Assembly (NCBI RefSeq): GCF_036370855.1
Contig: NC_088130.1
Location: forward strand, 61,666,941-61,730,940
From: Dromaius novaehollandiae
Lineage: Eukaryota; Chordata; Aves; Casuariiformes; Dromaiidae
Direction: 5' to 3'
Length of the DNA: 64,000 nucleotides
Within the stretch, counting starts at the first letter, position 1; each line of letters opens with the position of its first letter. Position numbers and translations under genes: made by a program. Under the pieces are notes generated by a model. The model was not told where the DNA came from. It saw only the letters and a list, made by a program, of their open reading frames with translations, and searched no databases. Of this stretch, positions 12,481-24,034 are shown in pieces.

Positions 12481-15400
12481 CGCTTCCAAGTCCTGCCGAA
12501 GCTGACTGAGAGAGTAATACTAAAATCACATGCAGCTTTAGGGATCTCCAAGAGAGAGGTATTTCAAGAGAAGGAACTAGTCCAACCTGCCATCCCTGTG
12601 ATGGACTGATCTAATCTAATTTAATGGGGTTCTTTAGCTTTAAAAATCAATGAATCCCAAATCCTTTTTCTGGGAAATCTGAATATTGGGACACAGAAAC
12701 ATGATTTTTGGCTTCTGTTGTATGTCTTGGAGATATCTCCAAAACCAGTCTCAGCAAAGCATTCCCACTTCATTTTGGTTTCCACCTTCTGGTGTGAAAC
12801 TTGCTTTATTACCATCAGAATTAAAAGGTTCCACACTCTTATTTCCTGCTGATTTGAAATCAGAAAGTTTCTGGATGGAAAACCATGCTTTTTCGAATGA
12901 AACATTCGTGAGAAGTTTCTTGTTTCTCTCCACAAAGATAGGTTATGGTGGTGACTGGATACTCTTTTCCTCAGGGCTACCTGATTAGTGCCAGACAAGG
13001 TTACTGGCAACGTGTTAATGATTATAGGTCTGTTTTCCGTGGGACACCTAACCTTCCCTCCAGTTTGGGTATCCTGCAGGCAGGCTCAGAGCGAAAAGGT
13101 AGGATATGGTCGGGAGCAGAGTTCTTCTGGGGCTGGTTCAGGGATGGTGGCACACACGGCGGGCCTGTTTGCTATGTGTGTGCCACACACTTTTTAAGGG
13201 AGGAAGAGCATCAGCTTGCAGCTGGCCATTTCCAAAACTCTCCTTTGCTCTTTAGCAAAGATCCCTGACAGGTTGAATGGTGTTTCTTCTCCTCAAACTT
13301 CATCTGGGCAGCAGGGAAATGAACCCAGCTGAAGATGGATGTTGCTGACAATGTGTTTGTTGACTTGCACTAATGCAGACATGGGCAGACAGCCCTTTCT
13401 CTTCTCTTCTCATCCACAACCCTGGTAGGAAATAGAGAAGCCATCCTAAAATCCTTCTGTCTCTTCCTTGCAGCTTCTCAGATTAATTTTTTTTTGATGT
13501 AACGGAGTTAAGTGTTGGTTGATTGGGCTGTGACCTGAGCTTTATATAATGCATTGTGCAATGTAGTTTATGTAATAAAGTGTTTGTTACGTAATGTATT
13601 CGCAGGGCATTCTCCCAATCAAGAACCAGGCCTAACTCCTCTTATATAGGGGGAGGCTAAGCAGAAGGGCAGAGATGGATTTGCACCTAAAGGCAGTGCC
13701 ATTTCTGGGCTGCTCAGTGCCTGGAAGTGGGTGGAGTGAGAGGTCCAGGACACTCCACAAGCAAATCCATGTAGCTGTGGATTTGAGGGCTCTTGGCACA
13801 CATACCTCTCCAAAAGGTTTTCCCCAAGATCAGCAAATCTCTTTTCAAAGAAGTGGAGAGGGGGATCAGATCAGGAGATGTTACCTATATTGCCTTTGCA
13901 GCTGATATAGTCTCTGTCCTCCTTAAAAAGAAAGGAAGGCAGGACTTGAGCTCATCCTTTTGAGGGCCAGGTCTAAAGTAGGCTCAGATGCCCCCATATC
14001 AAGCCCCCTACTGCTTATAGCAGGAGCCTCAGATGTGCGCTTTCCTCTCTGATGCCTCAGTGAGGTGTTCCACGCTGGCTCCTCACAATTTCCTTTCTAA
14101 GAGGGTTGGACCATGGTAGAAATGGATCAGGAATGTGAGGCAAGTGGATGGGGATGTGATTGAGGCTGCGGATTGAGGATATGACCTCTGCAGAATGCGA
14201 TTAAAAATCCAATTCCTCCTGGCAGGTGTAGCCTGAATGCACAAATCCTATCTGCTCTTCACGTTGCCCACTGAGGTGGTTAATCCATGAATGGGGCCTC
14301 ATCCTTGCCTGGGGAGTGGAAGAATCCACACCCAGGCTGTAGCAGAACAGCTAATGGGCTGGAAACAGCTAGCAAATACAGACACCGAGTGGAAAAAAAT
14401 ATCTGCGGGGCCCTTGGGCTGCTCTCATGAAACACACTCTCACTCACCAACACTGCTGTGTCCTTGTGCAGCCACTGCATGAGTTGTCCCGGGGCGGAAG
14501 AGAGGGTGGTCAGACGAGGTGGTGCAGCACCCCAGAGGCTCCCCGGTACTCCCACTGGTATTCTCCAGCCTTCCTCCTCTCCTGTTAAACAATAATTCAG
14601 GCCTTTCTTGCTGTGATTTTTGGGGAAGCATTCAAAAAATGGCCTTAGTGTGGCACAGCCTGAAGCTTGTGTAGTCCAGCAAGGTGGGATGGTCCCATTC
14701 ATCTCACTGAGCACCAGGGCCATCATAATATTCTTTCATGCTACAGAAGCTGTTGTGGGGGAAACTTGGGTTTTCATTTTCTTCTGTACAACATTTTTTT
14801 AAATCAGAAGTGTTTCATAATGGCAGGAGGGAAGAGAACCTGACACCAGCTCACACCTGAGCCGTGTGAGCTGTGAGCCGGGAGGCCAACGGCGTTGTCA
14901 GACCAGGGAACAATGTCTTGCATGAAAACTGAAGCAGAGAAGGCTGTAGGGCTTTTGAATGATAAAGCACTCACTCCATAGTTGAGGTCTAATTAGTAGA
15001 GGAGACTGTAGTGATTAGGAGAACCTGATACAAAGCAAGGAAGGTACCAAGCACATTGATGGACCTTTTTTTGCTTAGTTTTATTCTGTAACCTGAATGA
15101 ACTAAGTTTGATGCAAGACAAAATATTCTTCAGTGTGAAGAGACACAAAAGAGGGAAATTTTGTGAGATGGGCTTTACCAGATCTGAGATGGCTTGGCCT
15201 GCCCTCACCATATCTGCAGGAGGTACAGTGGAAGGGATCCCCAGGTTGGTGAGGAAAGCTCCAGCCTCACCAGGAAGTGTGGCCTGTACAAGACCCCTCA
15301 CATGAGACGTTTCAGAGTCAAGGTATTCAGTCAAATGTCTCCAGCTTTAATTCTTTTGTTAAAGATGAAAAATTTCCTTGGACTTCCCCTTCATTCTCCT

Positions 15401-16367
15401 GTTTATTGCTAATATTCTATTTGGAATTCCAGTTTTTGGTGAAGCATGTATGAAAGGCCAGGATGACTCATGGTTTTCATGGTCACTGTGAGTGTTCTTG
15501 GGAGACTTTATTATTTGTTTTTTTCCACTTCACCTGCAAAGCAGCCAAGATCTAGAGCCTCAGGAGGATGTTCAAGCCCCACCTTAATGGGAGCTCACAG
15601 AGTTGCTACCCTTTACAGGTGAAATGTGAAGCAAAAATGAATGTTGCGTCAAGATCAGATTTTTGCAGTGAGTGTTGCCATGAGGCAAGTTTCACTTCCT
15701 AATGCCACTCAGGCATTAGGAAAACTACACTTTTCTCTTTTGCTTCTGGGAATCCCTGTGTGAACTTTCCTGTTCCCCTGAGATAACCTGTGGTGCATGA
15801 TTCCAGCATTCCAAACACATGCTCGTTTGCACAGGTTGTTATGAGACATTTGCTATTTGGCTTGCTGTCTTCCAGATTGCCAGCAAAAATCAGGAGATTT
15901 GGGGAAAATTTTCCATTAGAAAGCAGAGATTTAATTCAAAAATTACTGGTGTGACTCACTGCAGATGGAATAGAGGCTGTCAGTGAGTTGTCTACTGTGA
16001 TGGTAGGTCTCTCTGCAGAATGGTTGAACTAAGCAGTGTTTTTAATAATTCAAATGATTTTTTTTCCCCCTTGCAGTTGTCATTAGCTGACTTTCAGCTG
16101 CTGGTGTTAAGGGAGAGACCACTGCACAGTTGCCATGACCAGCCTTGCTAGCTCTTTGCTTACCTTTTTCTTTAGCTCTGACTGGTGAAAAGGAACCCAG
16201 TTCAAGGAGGATGATGCATGTTTCAGTTTGGAGGCAGGAATAGTCCTCTGTGCAAACAGGGGAGAGGCAGACAAACAGTCGGGTAGACTGCAGCTGTATA
16301 GAAAAGGCTTTGCAGGTGGCTATAGTAATAATCAGCTGACCATATATTAACAGCGTCATGGTGTTGC

Positions 16368-16387
16368 AAAAAAAAAAAAAAAAAAAA
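16368..16387 (+). repeat. A20 homopolymer
   Basis: A run of 20 A residues. It sits about 100 bp before the CR1 fragment and is not its tail, because CR1 elements lack poly(A) tails. I do not recognise a retrotransposed copy upstream of it. Confidence 0.9.
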
Positions 16388-16489
16388 GGAAAAGTTAAAC
16401 ATCCCTGCGATGTATAAACAGCAGCATTGTTTGTAGGATACATGAAATCATCCCAACAATCTGCTAGTGCAACAATGCCTACGTTGCAG

Positions 16490-17140
16490 TACTATGACCA
16501 ACTCTGGGCACTACCCTTCAGTGGGAGAGAGTCCAGAGAAATGTAGCAGAAGTGATCGGAGGGTGAGGAAACATGACGAATGGAGAAGGACCGAGGAGAC
16601 TGGGGTTGTTTAGTCTAGAGCAGTGATTTTTCAGTCTGTGGTCTTCTGGTCTATTTTGAAAGGATCTGGGAGAGATGACCAAGAAAACATGTTTCTATAT
16701 GCTATAGAGCTGTCTACAGATACAATATCTCTAAAAAACTCTGCATTTTCATGAGAGCTTATTTAGCATCCAACACTGAGGTGAGAGATAGCAAATCACT
16801 GCTATTGCACAGAGGAGACTGAAAAGGGCCCATTGCCAGTTTTTAAATGCAAAAAATACCGCTGTAGGGAGGAAAGGAAGAAACTGTTCTCTGAGATGGA
16901 GGGGCAGGAAGTCAGGAGAGTAAATTTTAGCAGTGGAGGTGTCGGCAGCAAAGTCTTGTGAATAGTAGGATCACTAAGTGCTGGAATGCATCATCTGGGC
17001 AGGATTAAGATTCCCAGCATGGGAATCTCAAAGAATAGGCTAGACAAACATCTCTCCGTAATCATAAATACGGGGCTGATCCTTTCTTGGCTCTCTCGGG
17101 GTCACCTTCCATCCCAGTTCTCTATGATTCTGTAACTAAC
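16490..17140 (+). mobile_element. CR1-type LINE 3' end, split by a hAT-like insertion
   Basis: Left part (16490-16620): wording typical of a sauropsid CR1 tail, including 'gagagtccagagaaatgtag', 'gaatggagaaggaccgagga' and 'ctggggttgtttagtctaga'. Right part (16802-17140): 'cagaggagactgaaaaggg' resumes the consensus, followed by 'aaactgttctctgagatgga', 'gaataggctagacaaacatc' and the terminal 'ttctctatgattctgt', which is the CR1 3' terminus. The element is noncoding and old. The interruption at 16621-16801 is annotated separately. Confidence 0.75.
16621..16801 (+). mobile_element. Small hAT-type nonautonomous DNA transposon (MITE)
   Basis: The 181 bp segment begins CAGTGATTT and ends AAATCACTG, a perfect 9 bp terminal inverted repeat. 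The start continues 'ttcagtctgtggtc', close to the common hAT terminus 'cagtgattctcaacctgtggtc'. It interrupts a CR1 tail whose sequence resumes just after it. The flanking 8 bp (gtctagag before, ctattgca after) no longer match well, so the target-site duplication has decayed or my boundary is slightly off. It has no coding capacity. Confidence 0.6.
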
Positions 17141-17144
17141 TAAT

Positions 17145-20100
17145 GTTCCTTTGTGGCCTCTGCTATTTAATATACTCCTAAATGCTCTTGAGAGGGGAGT
17201 GAGCAAGAATCAACCTGTCACCTAACTGCTCACTTCCTTTTCCAGATCAGTAAAAGTATATTGAGCAAAACTAAGCCACCACTCCAGCCCCAAGTGTTGA
17301 CAAATTGCTAGGCAGACCTCCGCAAGTCTATTTTTCTGCAATTCTAAGTCACAGGACCGTCATGACAATTCCTAGAATTAAAATACAGTGGCATCAGATA
17401 CTCTTTTTTATAGCATTTGATTTGAGACTATGAAAATCACAGTCTCACAAATTTCCTCAATGAAAAGTAGGGTTATAAATAAAAGTTAGCTTAGATTCTT
17501 AGAAAGCAACCTGCCAACAGAAGCTGAGGCTGGGAGAAAAAACACTAAATGTTTCAGAAAGCTTCATAAAGTCAGGAGGGGTGTCAGAAATGCTTTTGAT
17601 GCTAAATTTTCACTCTTTTGCTGACAACTGAATGTTTCTGAACGTTATCCACCTCTCCTCTCATCTGTGCTGTCTTGAATTTTACAGCAGTGAGACGAAA
17701 GGTAATTCTAGGAACAGCAGGCTGAAACCTTGTCTGTGATATTACCACTGTTGCTAGACAAAGATCTGAAGCCCCTAAAAACATTTGCTGGGCCTTGAGA
17801 AAGCAAAAGCTGCACTTATTCACGGCAATATCTTTATTTGTCATTGAGTAGAGACGTTTTAAAGCCAGTAGAAGCCCTTTCATATGCATAGCTTTGTTAG
17901 GGAGGCAGCGCTTCTTACAGAGAAGGAGGTAGGAGAGAGAGGCTGGAAGAGCTGATGGACCTGGAAGGTGGCTTGAGGATGGGGTGTTTAATGAGGATGA
18001 GACAAGTGAAGTGAGACACAGTTGCACTTTGCATGGGTGGATTCAGAAGGACCTCCATAATTGCAGTGCAAGGGCAGGGACCCTCTTTTTTGCTATTTTT
18101 ATTCTATTCCAGTTACAGTCATTGCAGCTCATTTGAAGTTTTAAAAGCTTGCTGTCTCCCAGATCCTTGACCTATGAATCTAAAAGGCTTAGATAAGTCA
18201 AGGCACAGCTTTGAAGTGGGGCAGGGATTTTGTCTCCAGCATTAGCTCCTGAATTAATGTCCCAGCACTGGTCCAAATGAAGCTCACCCCAGTTCAGACA
18301 CCACCAGAGGCACATATGTGTGCAGCCGACTCCCTCTGAATACTGATTTGTGGAGAGGGAGTTTCTGCTCCAGAGGGTTTCCTAGATATCTTTGTCCTGG
18401 ACTTGTGGGGCAACATGATCAAAAGTGAAGTTATTAAGTAGGGTTATTTATTGTTAAAGTAGGCAGAAAGCAAACAGTGTTTCATGTTAGCTGCAAACCC
18501 TTTGGAGGGACTCTGCAGAAAGGCCTTGCAGGGATTATAGCTCTGAGCAGGCTCACCCTTTTGCCCAAATTAGTAGAAGTCCTGCTGCAAGGTATCATCA
18601 GTAACTAAGACAGTTGACAGACGGCAGTACCATTTCCTTATTGGCGAATTATTATGGGCATGTCAAGGATAAACTCTTTAGATTCAGTTGACAAACATGA
18701 GTGGTATTAATCAGTCCTATGAAATCAATGACATTCTCTAAGCCTATTATTCAGAAGAAATCATCTGAAGACTTGTCCTGAGATAGTGAATCTCAGCAAC
18801 TAGTTAAAGCACAATCAAATCCCACAGGTTGTCTTTGCTATTGAAGTTTTGCTTGTGTTTCTTCTCCAGGAAAACATGTCTCAAGCAATCAGGAGATTAA
18901 CAGAAACATACTGAAGTAGCCAGAATATTTAAAAAGACATTAAAATCATTAAAGGTGTCACTTTGATTTGTCGACAGTAGTTTAAAAGCTTTGCCCCACC
19001 CGTAGTGCAGAAGTCTCTGATATGCCATTTTGCTGAAAGTTTGCTGAGTCTGACAATTGTGCTATGTGATAACTGCTTTTATTTTCTGTACTTCCTCCTG
19101 CCCATGCTGTTTGCATAGAGGGTGTGATGAGTTCTGAGGGGTGAAGAGGGACACATGTACGTGTTTAGTTCGGAGGCTTTTTATGATTACTTCTTTCCAT
19201 GGAACCAGAAGAGATGTTTTAGAAAGCACAAATTCTTTTATACTTGCCTGGATTCGAAATGAGGTCTTGTGTTGTCCTCTGTATCCTTATAATGACTCAC
19301 TCTCCTTGTGGAGATTCAGGGAAATTTCCAGCTCATGGCTGTGCGGTCTGTTTCCTCCTTGCATAAACAATCTCTATTTCCCTTTTCTTGAGTAGAGAAA
19401 TTCTCTGAATAGATTTCAATTTGATGAGATGTCATTCCAGTATTTTTAGGATCTTATAGGAGTAGAAATTTTATCTTTCAGCTAAACTGGAAGAACTTTA
19501 CTATTTATATAAAGTCCCCCAGCATGCATACTGCCTTTTTAAATGAAATTAATTTTTAACAATCCCACCATCTTTTCTTCTTAACATCTTTCAGGTCGTT
19601 CTGAATTTTGTTGAAGTGCTGCCAGATGAATAATTTTCTGATTCATATAAATATTCTATATTCAGGTGGTGATCATACTAATAATTGTTTTCCTAGGGGT
19701 TTGCCATACACCACATAAACCCTTCCACATTTACATGAACAAGCAATAAAGAGGTAATTACATGAAGGTTTGTATTAAGGTGAAAAAAAGCCCTGCACTA
19801 AATCTCTTCAGAGAATTTTATCATCACAATCAGCTAAGGAATAACCAAGACTTATTAAAGTCTTGAATCAGAAAGACATCAGAAGCATCCGTAGAAAGCT
19901 TTTTAGCCACCTATAGTTTTGAGATACTTTGGAGTTATAAAATGCTTCTAGAAGAACATACTTTGCACACAAAATCTTCAGTGTCTTTTGCTCACACTTA
20001 AACCAGAGTCTTTCTCAAGGGGAATGTGGGCTTGTGTTTTTCTGACAAAGCTAATGGCTCTAATAACACCCTCCTACATCTTTGCTCCCAGTCAACAAGC

Positions 20101-23100
20101 CATATAATACTTCTTGCATAATAGGATCTAATTGAAAAACATAAATATCTTTCAAAGTTTGCTTTCCTTATGTAAAGTTGCGTGTATACTAAATCTGATG
20201 TCTTGTATATGTAGGAGTTGCCTTCTTATAAAAATACTTTAATTTTTTTTTCCTTGCCTTTTGGACCCAAAGGTCCCTGGCTTTATAACCTATCATGTAA
20301 AGCAGATCTATGAATTGCATGTAAAGGTTATTTTATGACTTGTGACTGAGTTCAGGTGACTGTTTTAATCTTTTGTTTTATGCCTAAATTACTACACACA
20401 CATCTCAGCAGCGAGGTGGCAATTAACTGAGAGCTTCCTAAACCACATTGCGAGCCACACATGGTCATCTGGTTTCCTTGTCTGCCCTGGTACAAAGTAG
20501 CTTGTATTCCCAGTGGTTTCCAAACTCCAAAATATCGTGCCAAGTTACAGCTGCTGGGATTTCACCCTAGCTGGTTTGCCTGAAGATCTCCTGGGAGAGC
20601 TGCCTCCCCTCTGCAGGGGTAGATGAGAGGAGCCGTGCACCTCTCCCAGCAGTGCCCTGGGTTTGCACCCATCTCCAAGAGGTTTTTCTGGGCAGCAAGG
20701 CAGAGTCCCAGGAATGGCTGCCAGGCCCAGTGCTAGGAAACGGCCTGAGCTGGGGCAAAGGCTGGTGTCAGGAAGCTCAGCAAGGGCAGGTCTCGGCAGT
20801 GGAGACCCGGGAGGTGACAGGTCCCAGCACGGCCTGGTGCTATGGAGGTGGGTGGTCTTGGAGAGCCATATGCTGGGTGGTGAGCCATGCACATCCAGGC
20901 GGACCTGGAGGTGAGGCACTATGGCTGCCTCGGGACGGCCGAGCAGTGGAGGAGGGCTCTCAGCATGACGAATGGAGCCAGGAAGGCTTTTCTTCACACA
21001 GCTTGCTGTGAACATCAGGGCTAGCTGCGCTATGTCCTGCCCTTGTGCGGGGTGGGCAGAAGGAGGTCAGACTCAGCATGGAAAACAGCAAAGGAAAGAG
21101 TTGGAGCTGCCTACGGTTAGCTCATTATTTCAGAGAAATACCATCTCCTTGCTATCCTCCCCCGACACTTCAGACAGCCATGTTAGCTGGGTGGGTAGGG
21201 CTGAATTTTCTCCTCCGGGTTAATGACCAAAACTGTCTACTTTTGGCCAACAGAGAGGAAGGAGGGCTCAAGCTCAGGAGCAGGAAGCTGTGGAGATGGT
21301 AGTGAAGGATGTCCCACACTCACTGCCTGCAGCCTTTGGGAAGACTGTGGGTAATGGGGAGGCAAAGGACACTTCTACCTCATAAGCAGGGGCACAGCAA
21401 ATGGAGCTGTTTGGTGCTGAGTAGCCTGTTCTAGCTGCAAGGTTTTGACATCTGAAACACAAGCCCTTCCCCAAAGGGCTCTGCTCCAGCAATGAGGGGC
21501 AAGGCAGAGCAGCTTTGGTACAGGGTGCATAATACAACCAGAAAAGAGGGATGCTCATGTGGCTAAAGTGGGGGGCAGATGACAGTAGACTTGGCCCTAA
21601 ATGTCAGCATGAACCTATTCCTCAGGTATTCACCTACATTTTGGGTAGATCTCCTTCCTGAACCCCTTCAGACTGTTGCAGCAGCAGCCTGACATGATTG
21701 GTGAGCAGCCCTGGTTTGGAGACATCCTTCAGCCCCACAAAGAGGCAAATCATCATCCCCACTGATTCCAGTTTAAGATGTGTTGCTGGTGGGTTCAGGA
21801 AGCAGTGCCCAGCCCGCTGTGCTGGCTGCCTGTGTTATGCAGCTGCTGCTCTGGGAAAGTGGGTATCTGGCTTGGATGACGCCTCTGTGGCACTGTGTTG
21901 GGGACTGAGGGGACTCCACCATGTTTCAATAATCAGTGCAGGGGTACGGTGTGCATGAAACTCATCTCAGCTGCGTCCCAAGCATGGGTTTGGTGCTGCA
22001 AATTCCACATATAAGGAGCCCATCCCAGTCACCAGGCTGGCCTGAGGACCCCTGTCCTGCTGGGGGCTTGGGGCAGGCAGGATCACTCCCTTCATGGGGA
22101 CAGAGAGGCAGCAAACCCGAGGGACCTGTTTTGGTGGTTTCCACACAGGGAGCCTTGCCCAGTGGTCCTGGCTCATCCTCCTCAATGCTGAACAAGGAGA
22201 CATCTTCTGGGGGAAGGAGAAACATAGAAAAAAGAAAAAAAAGAACCACTGGGAAAATAAACTGACTTCCCTTTCTCCCAGTTGCGCTGCTGATGAATAA
22301 AGCTCTTGCGAAAAGTGTTGGTTGGGTCCCTTCGGCATGAGCTGGCTGAGAACTGAGTGGTGTGGTGCCAGGGAGAATGACTCTTTTCTTCTTTCCTTTG
22401 CTGCACTTCCCTCATGCTCGCAGGCTGTCCCTCAGCCCCCTCAATGGTCCCCAGATGGATGCTGGATCCTGAACGTGCTCATTTCTCCAGTTCCTAGCCG
22501 GCATCTCGTGCCTTGGGTTTATACAGCCAAGCACTGGGAGAAAGGTGTATGCCTTAAACGGATCCTAATTAGCGGAAACCGTGATGCCTGAGTCTGTCCG
22601 CGCAAAGCAAAAGTCTCTGCTATGCAAAACCCTTGAACACAGAGTGTTGTTTTCACCTAAATTTGCCGCTGCACTCCAGCCCCAGCCCCAGCCCCATCAG
22701 CACATGGCAGACTGAAATAATCACTTCTTATTCCTTATATCCAGCTCTTCTTTCACCTCCCACAAGACAAGTTATCCTATTTTGCCTGGGCACCACAGCT
22801 TTCTAGCTTGTGAATAAGCGCACTCTATCCCCAACCCTTCCTTTTGTTATTTTGCATCTGAATCCTCCTCTCTGACAGTAGGACTCTGATTTTCCTGAAT
22901 TTCCTCTGATTTATTAAGGTCCTTTTATCCTACCTGAGCCTGTTCTCCAAAGCCCTCCTAGACTCGTGAGCATCTGCCTTTCGTGCCTGTGAGTCAGTAA
23001 AAATAAAAACCAAGAGAGCATCTGTGGCTGGTACCTTTGAGACTCTATCTGAGATGCTCCCAAATTTGAGTGTGTGCTCTGCATAAACATCTTTCTGAGT

Positions 23101-23165
23101 GCAGATTTTTTAAGCAGAACTGCAGCTGTGCTCTGTTGATTTTATATAAGGAGTTCATGCAGGAC
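17145..23165. other. Intergenic, no gene seen
   Basis: The first half (to about 20.5 kb) is AT-rich with few open frames; 20.55-22.5 kb is GC-richer and shows overlapping chance frames on several strands, for example 20545-21015 and 20652-21011. None has a recognisable domain. A short (CCAGCC)n tract lies at 22.68 kb. The AT-rich 19.1-20.4 kb part looks unlike the repeats I know and might include conserved noncoding sequence, which only alignment could show. Confidence 0.5.
22676..22696. repeat. (CCAGCC)n short tandem repeat
   Basis: About three and a half tandem copies of a 6 bp CCAGCC unit. Confidence 0.85.
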
Positions 23166-23169
23166 AGTG

Positions 23170-24030
23170 CCAAGAATGGTATATCATCTCCTGATTTCTA
23201 CCAGACCGCGAGGTAATTTGGCAGGAAATGGGATTGATTTGACGTGGTTTCTTCTCAACAAATCCATCTTGGCTGCACCTATCACCTCATTACGTTCCCA
23301 GCACTTACAAATTGGTTGTTTAATAGAGTGGCTCGAGGATCTTTCTGGGTACAGAAGGTGGCTTGACTGAGCTGGGATTCTCTGTGTCCTCCTGGGCCTG
23401 CTTTTTAAAGATAGATATTGTGTTTACCCTTCACCAGTCCTATGGGAATGCCAGGAGATCTCAGAGATAATTACTAATGGGTCTGAAGCTTCTCCAGCTG
23501 CTTCCTTAAGCACCCCTGGTTTATCAGGCTCTGCCCACAGGGCTTCAGCCTGTGTTTTTCCTATTTGTGGCTCTTCTCCCAACCCTTGTTAACACTTTCT
23601 GGGTTTGGCAGCTTGTCCCAATTAACCTTTTCCTAAAGCCTGAAGCACAGCACTGGACATACCAGCTCTCACCCAGTCACAAGCTATTTGTTCTCTTCAC
23701 TTGTAAATAGTAGGCCTGCATTTCCTCATCTTCCACTCACTTCTAATGTATTTCTACAGCTTTTCTATAGAGACCTTAATATATAGTTTCTCACCCTTTT
23801 CAGGTACTTCAGCCTAGCTGAGTCTATCCTTGCCTGCCTGGGCTTTTCCTCTGTATTTATCCTTACTTGTCTGACAGCATTTCCATTTGCTGTACAATTC
23901 CTTTCTGATTCCCAGGTCACTAACCAGCATCTGATGCAGTCACTGTAATTGCTTACTGTACTTCCTATCTTTGCTGTGCATTGGAGCAGTTTGCCTTTGT
24001 GTGTTTAAATAACGGCATGTTCATATGGTT
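23170..24030 (-). mobile_element. CR1 LINE fragment, ORF2 linker and reverse-transcriptase start, degenerate
   Basis: Read on the minus strand, the 23.2-23.5 kb part gives a decayed version of the N-terminal CR1 reverse-transcriptase region: residues such as 'ISIFKKQAQEDTENP' followed by 'SSVKPPSVPRKILEPL' parallel the family pattern '(I)FKKG.KEDPGNYRPVSLTSVPGK(I)MEQ', and further on 'SQDGFVEKK' parallels 'SQHGF..GKS'. The 23.7-24.03 kb part on the same strand matches the upstream linker between endonuclease and reverse transcriptase. Several stops and frame shifts break it, so it is a fossil. The catalytic YxDD box region is not present; the copy ends near 23170. Boundaries are approximate. 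Confidence 0.75.
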
Positions 24031-24034
24031 GCGA

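Larger units (their letters stand above)
7200..16485. other. Intergenic, no gene seen
   Basis: About 9 kb without a supportable exon. It contains a (TTTA)n tract near 8.12 kb, a TA/CA-rich microsatellite near 9.13 kb, a short SINE-core scrap near 12.45 kb and an A20 run at 16.37 kb. Frames such as 8978-9580 run through the TA microsatellite and are not credible genes. An AATAAA with a following T/G-rich stretch near 13.57 kb has no associated exon that I can find. Confidence 0.55.

Noticed and set aside
13500..13600. AATAAA with a T/G-rich downstream stretch, possible gene end
   Set aside because: No exon or splice structure on the + strand leads to it, so a transcript end cannot be supported.
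20960..20985. 'catgacgaatggag' shared with the CR1 copy at 16.57 kb
   Set aside because: The match is 14 bases and the flanks diverge at once, so I do not call a second CR1 copy here.
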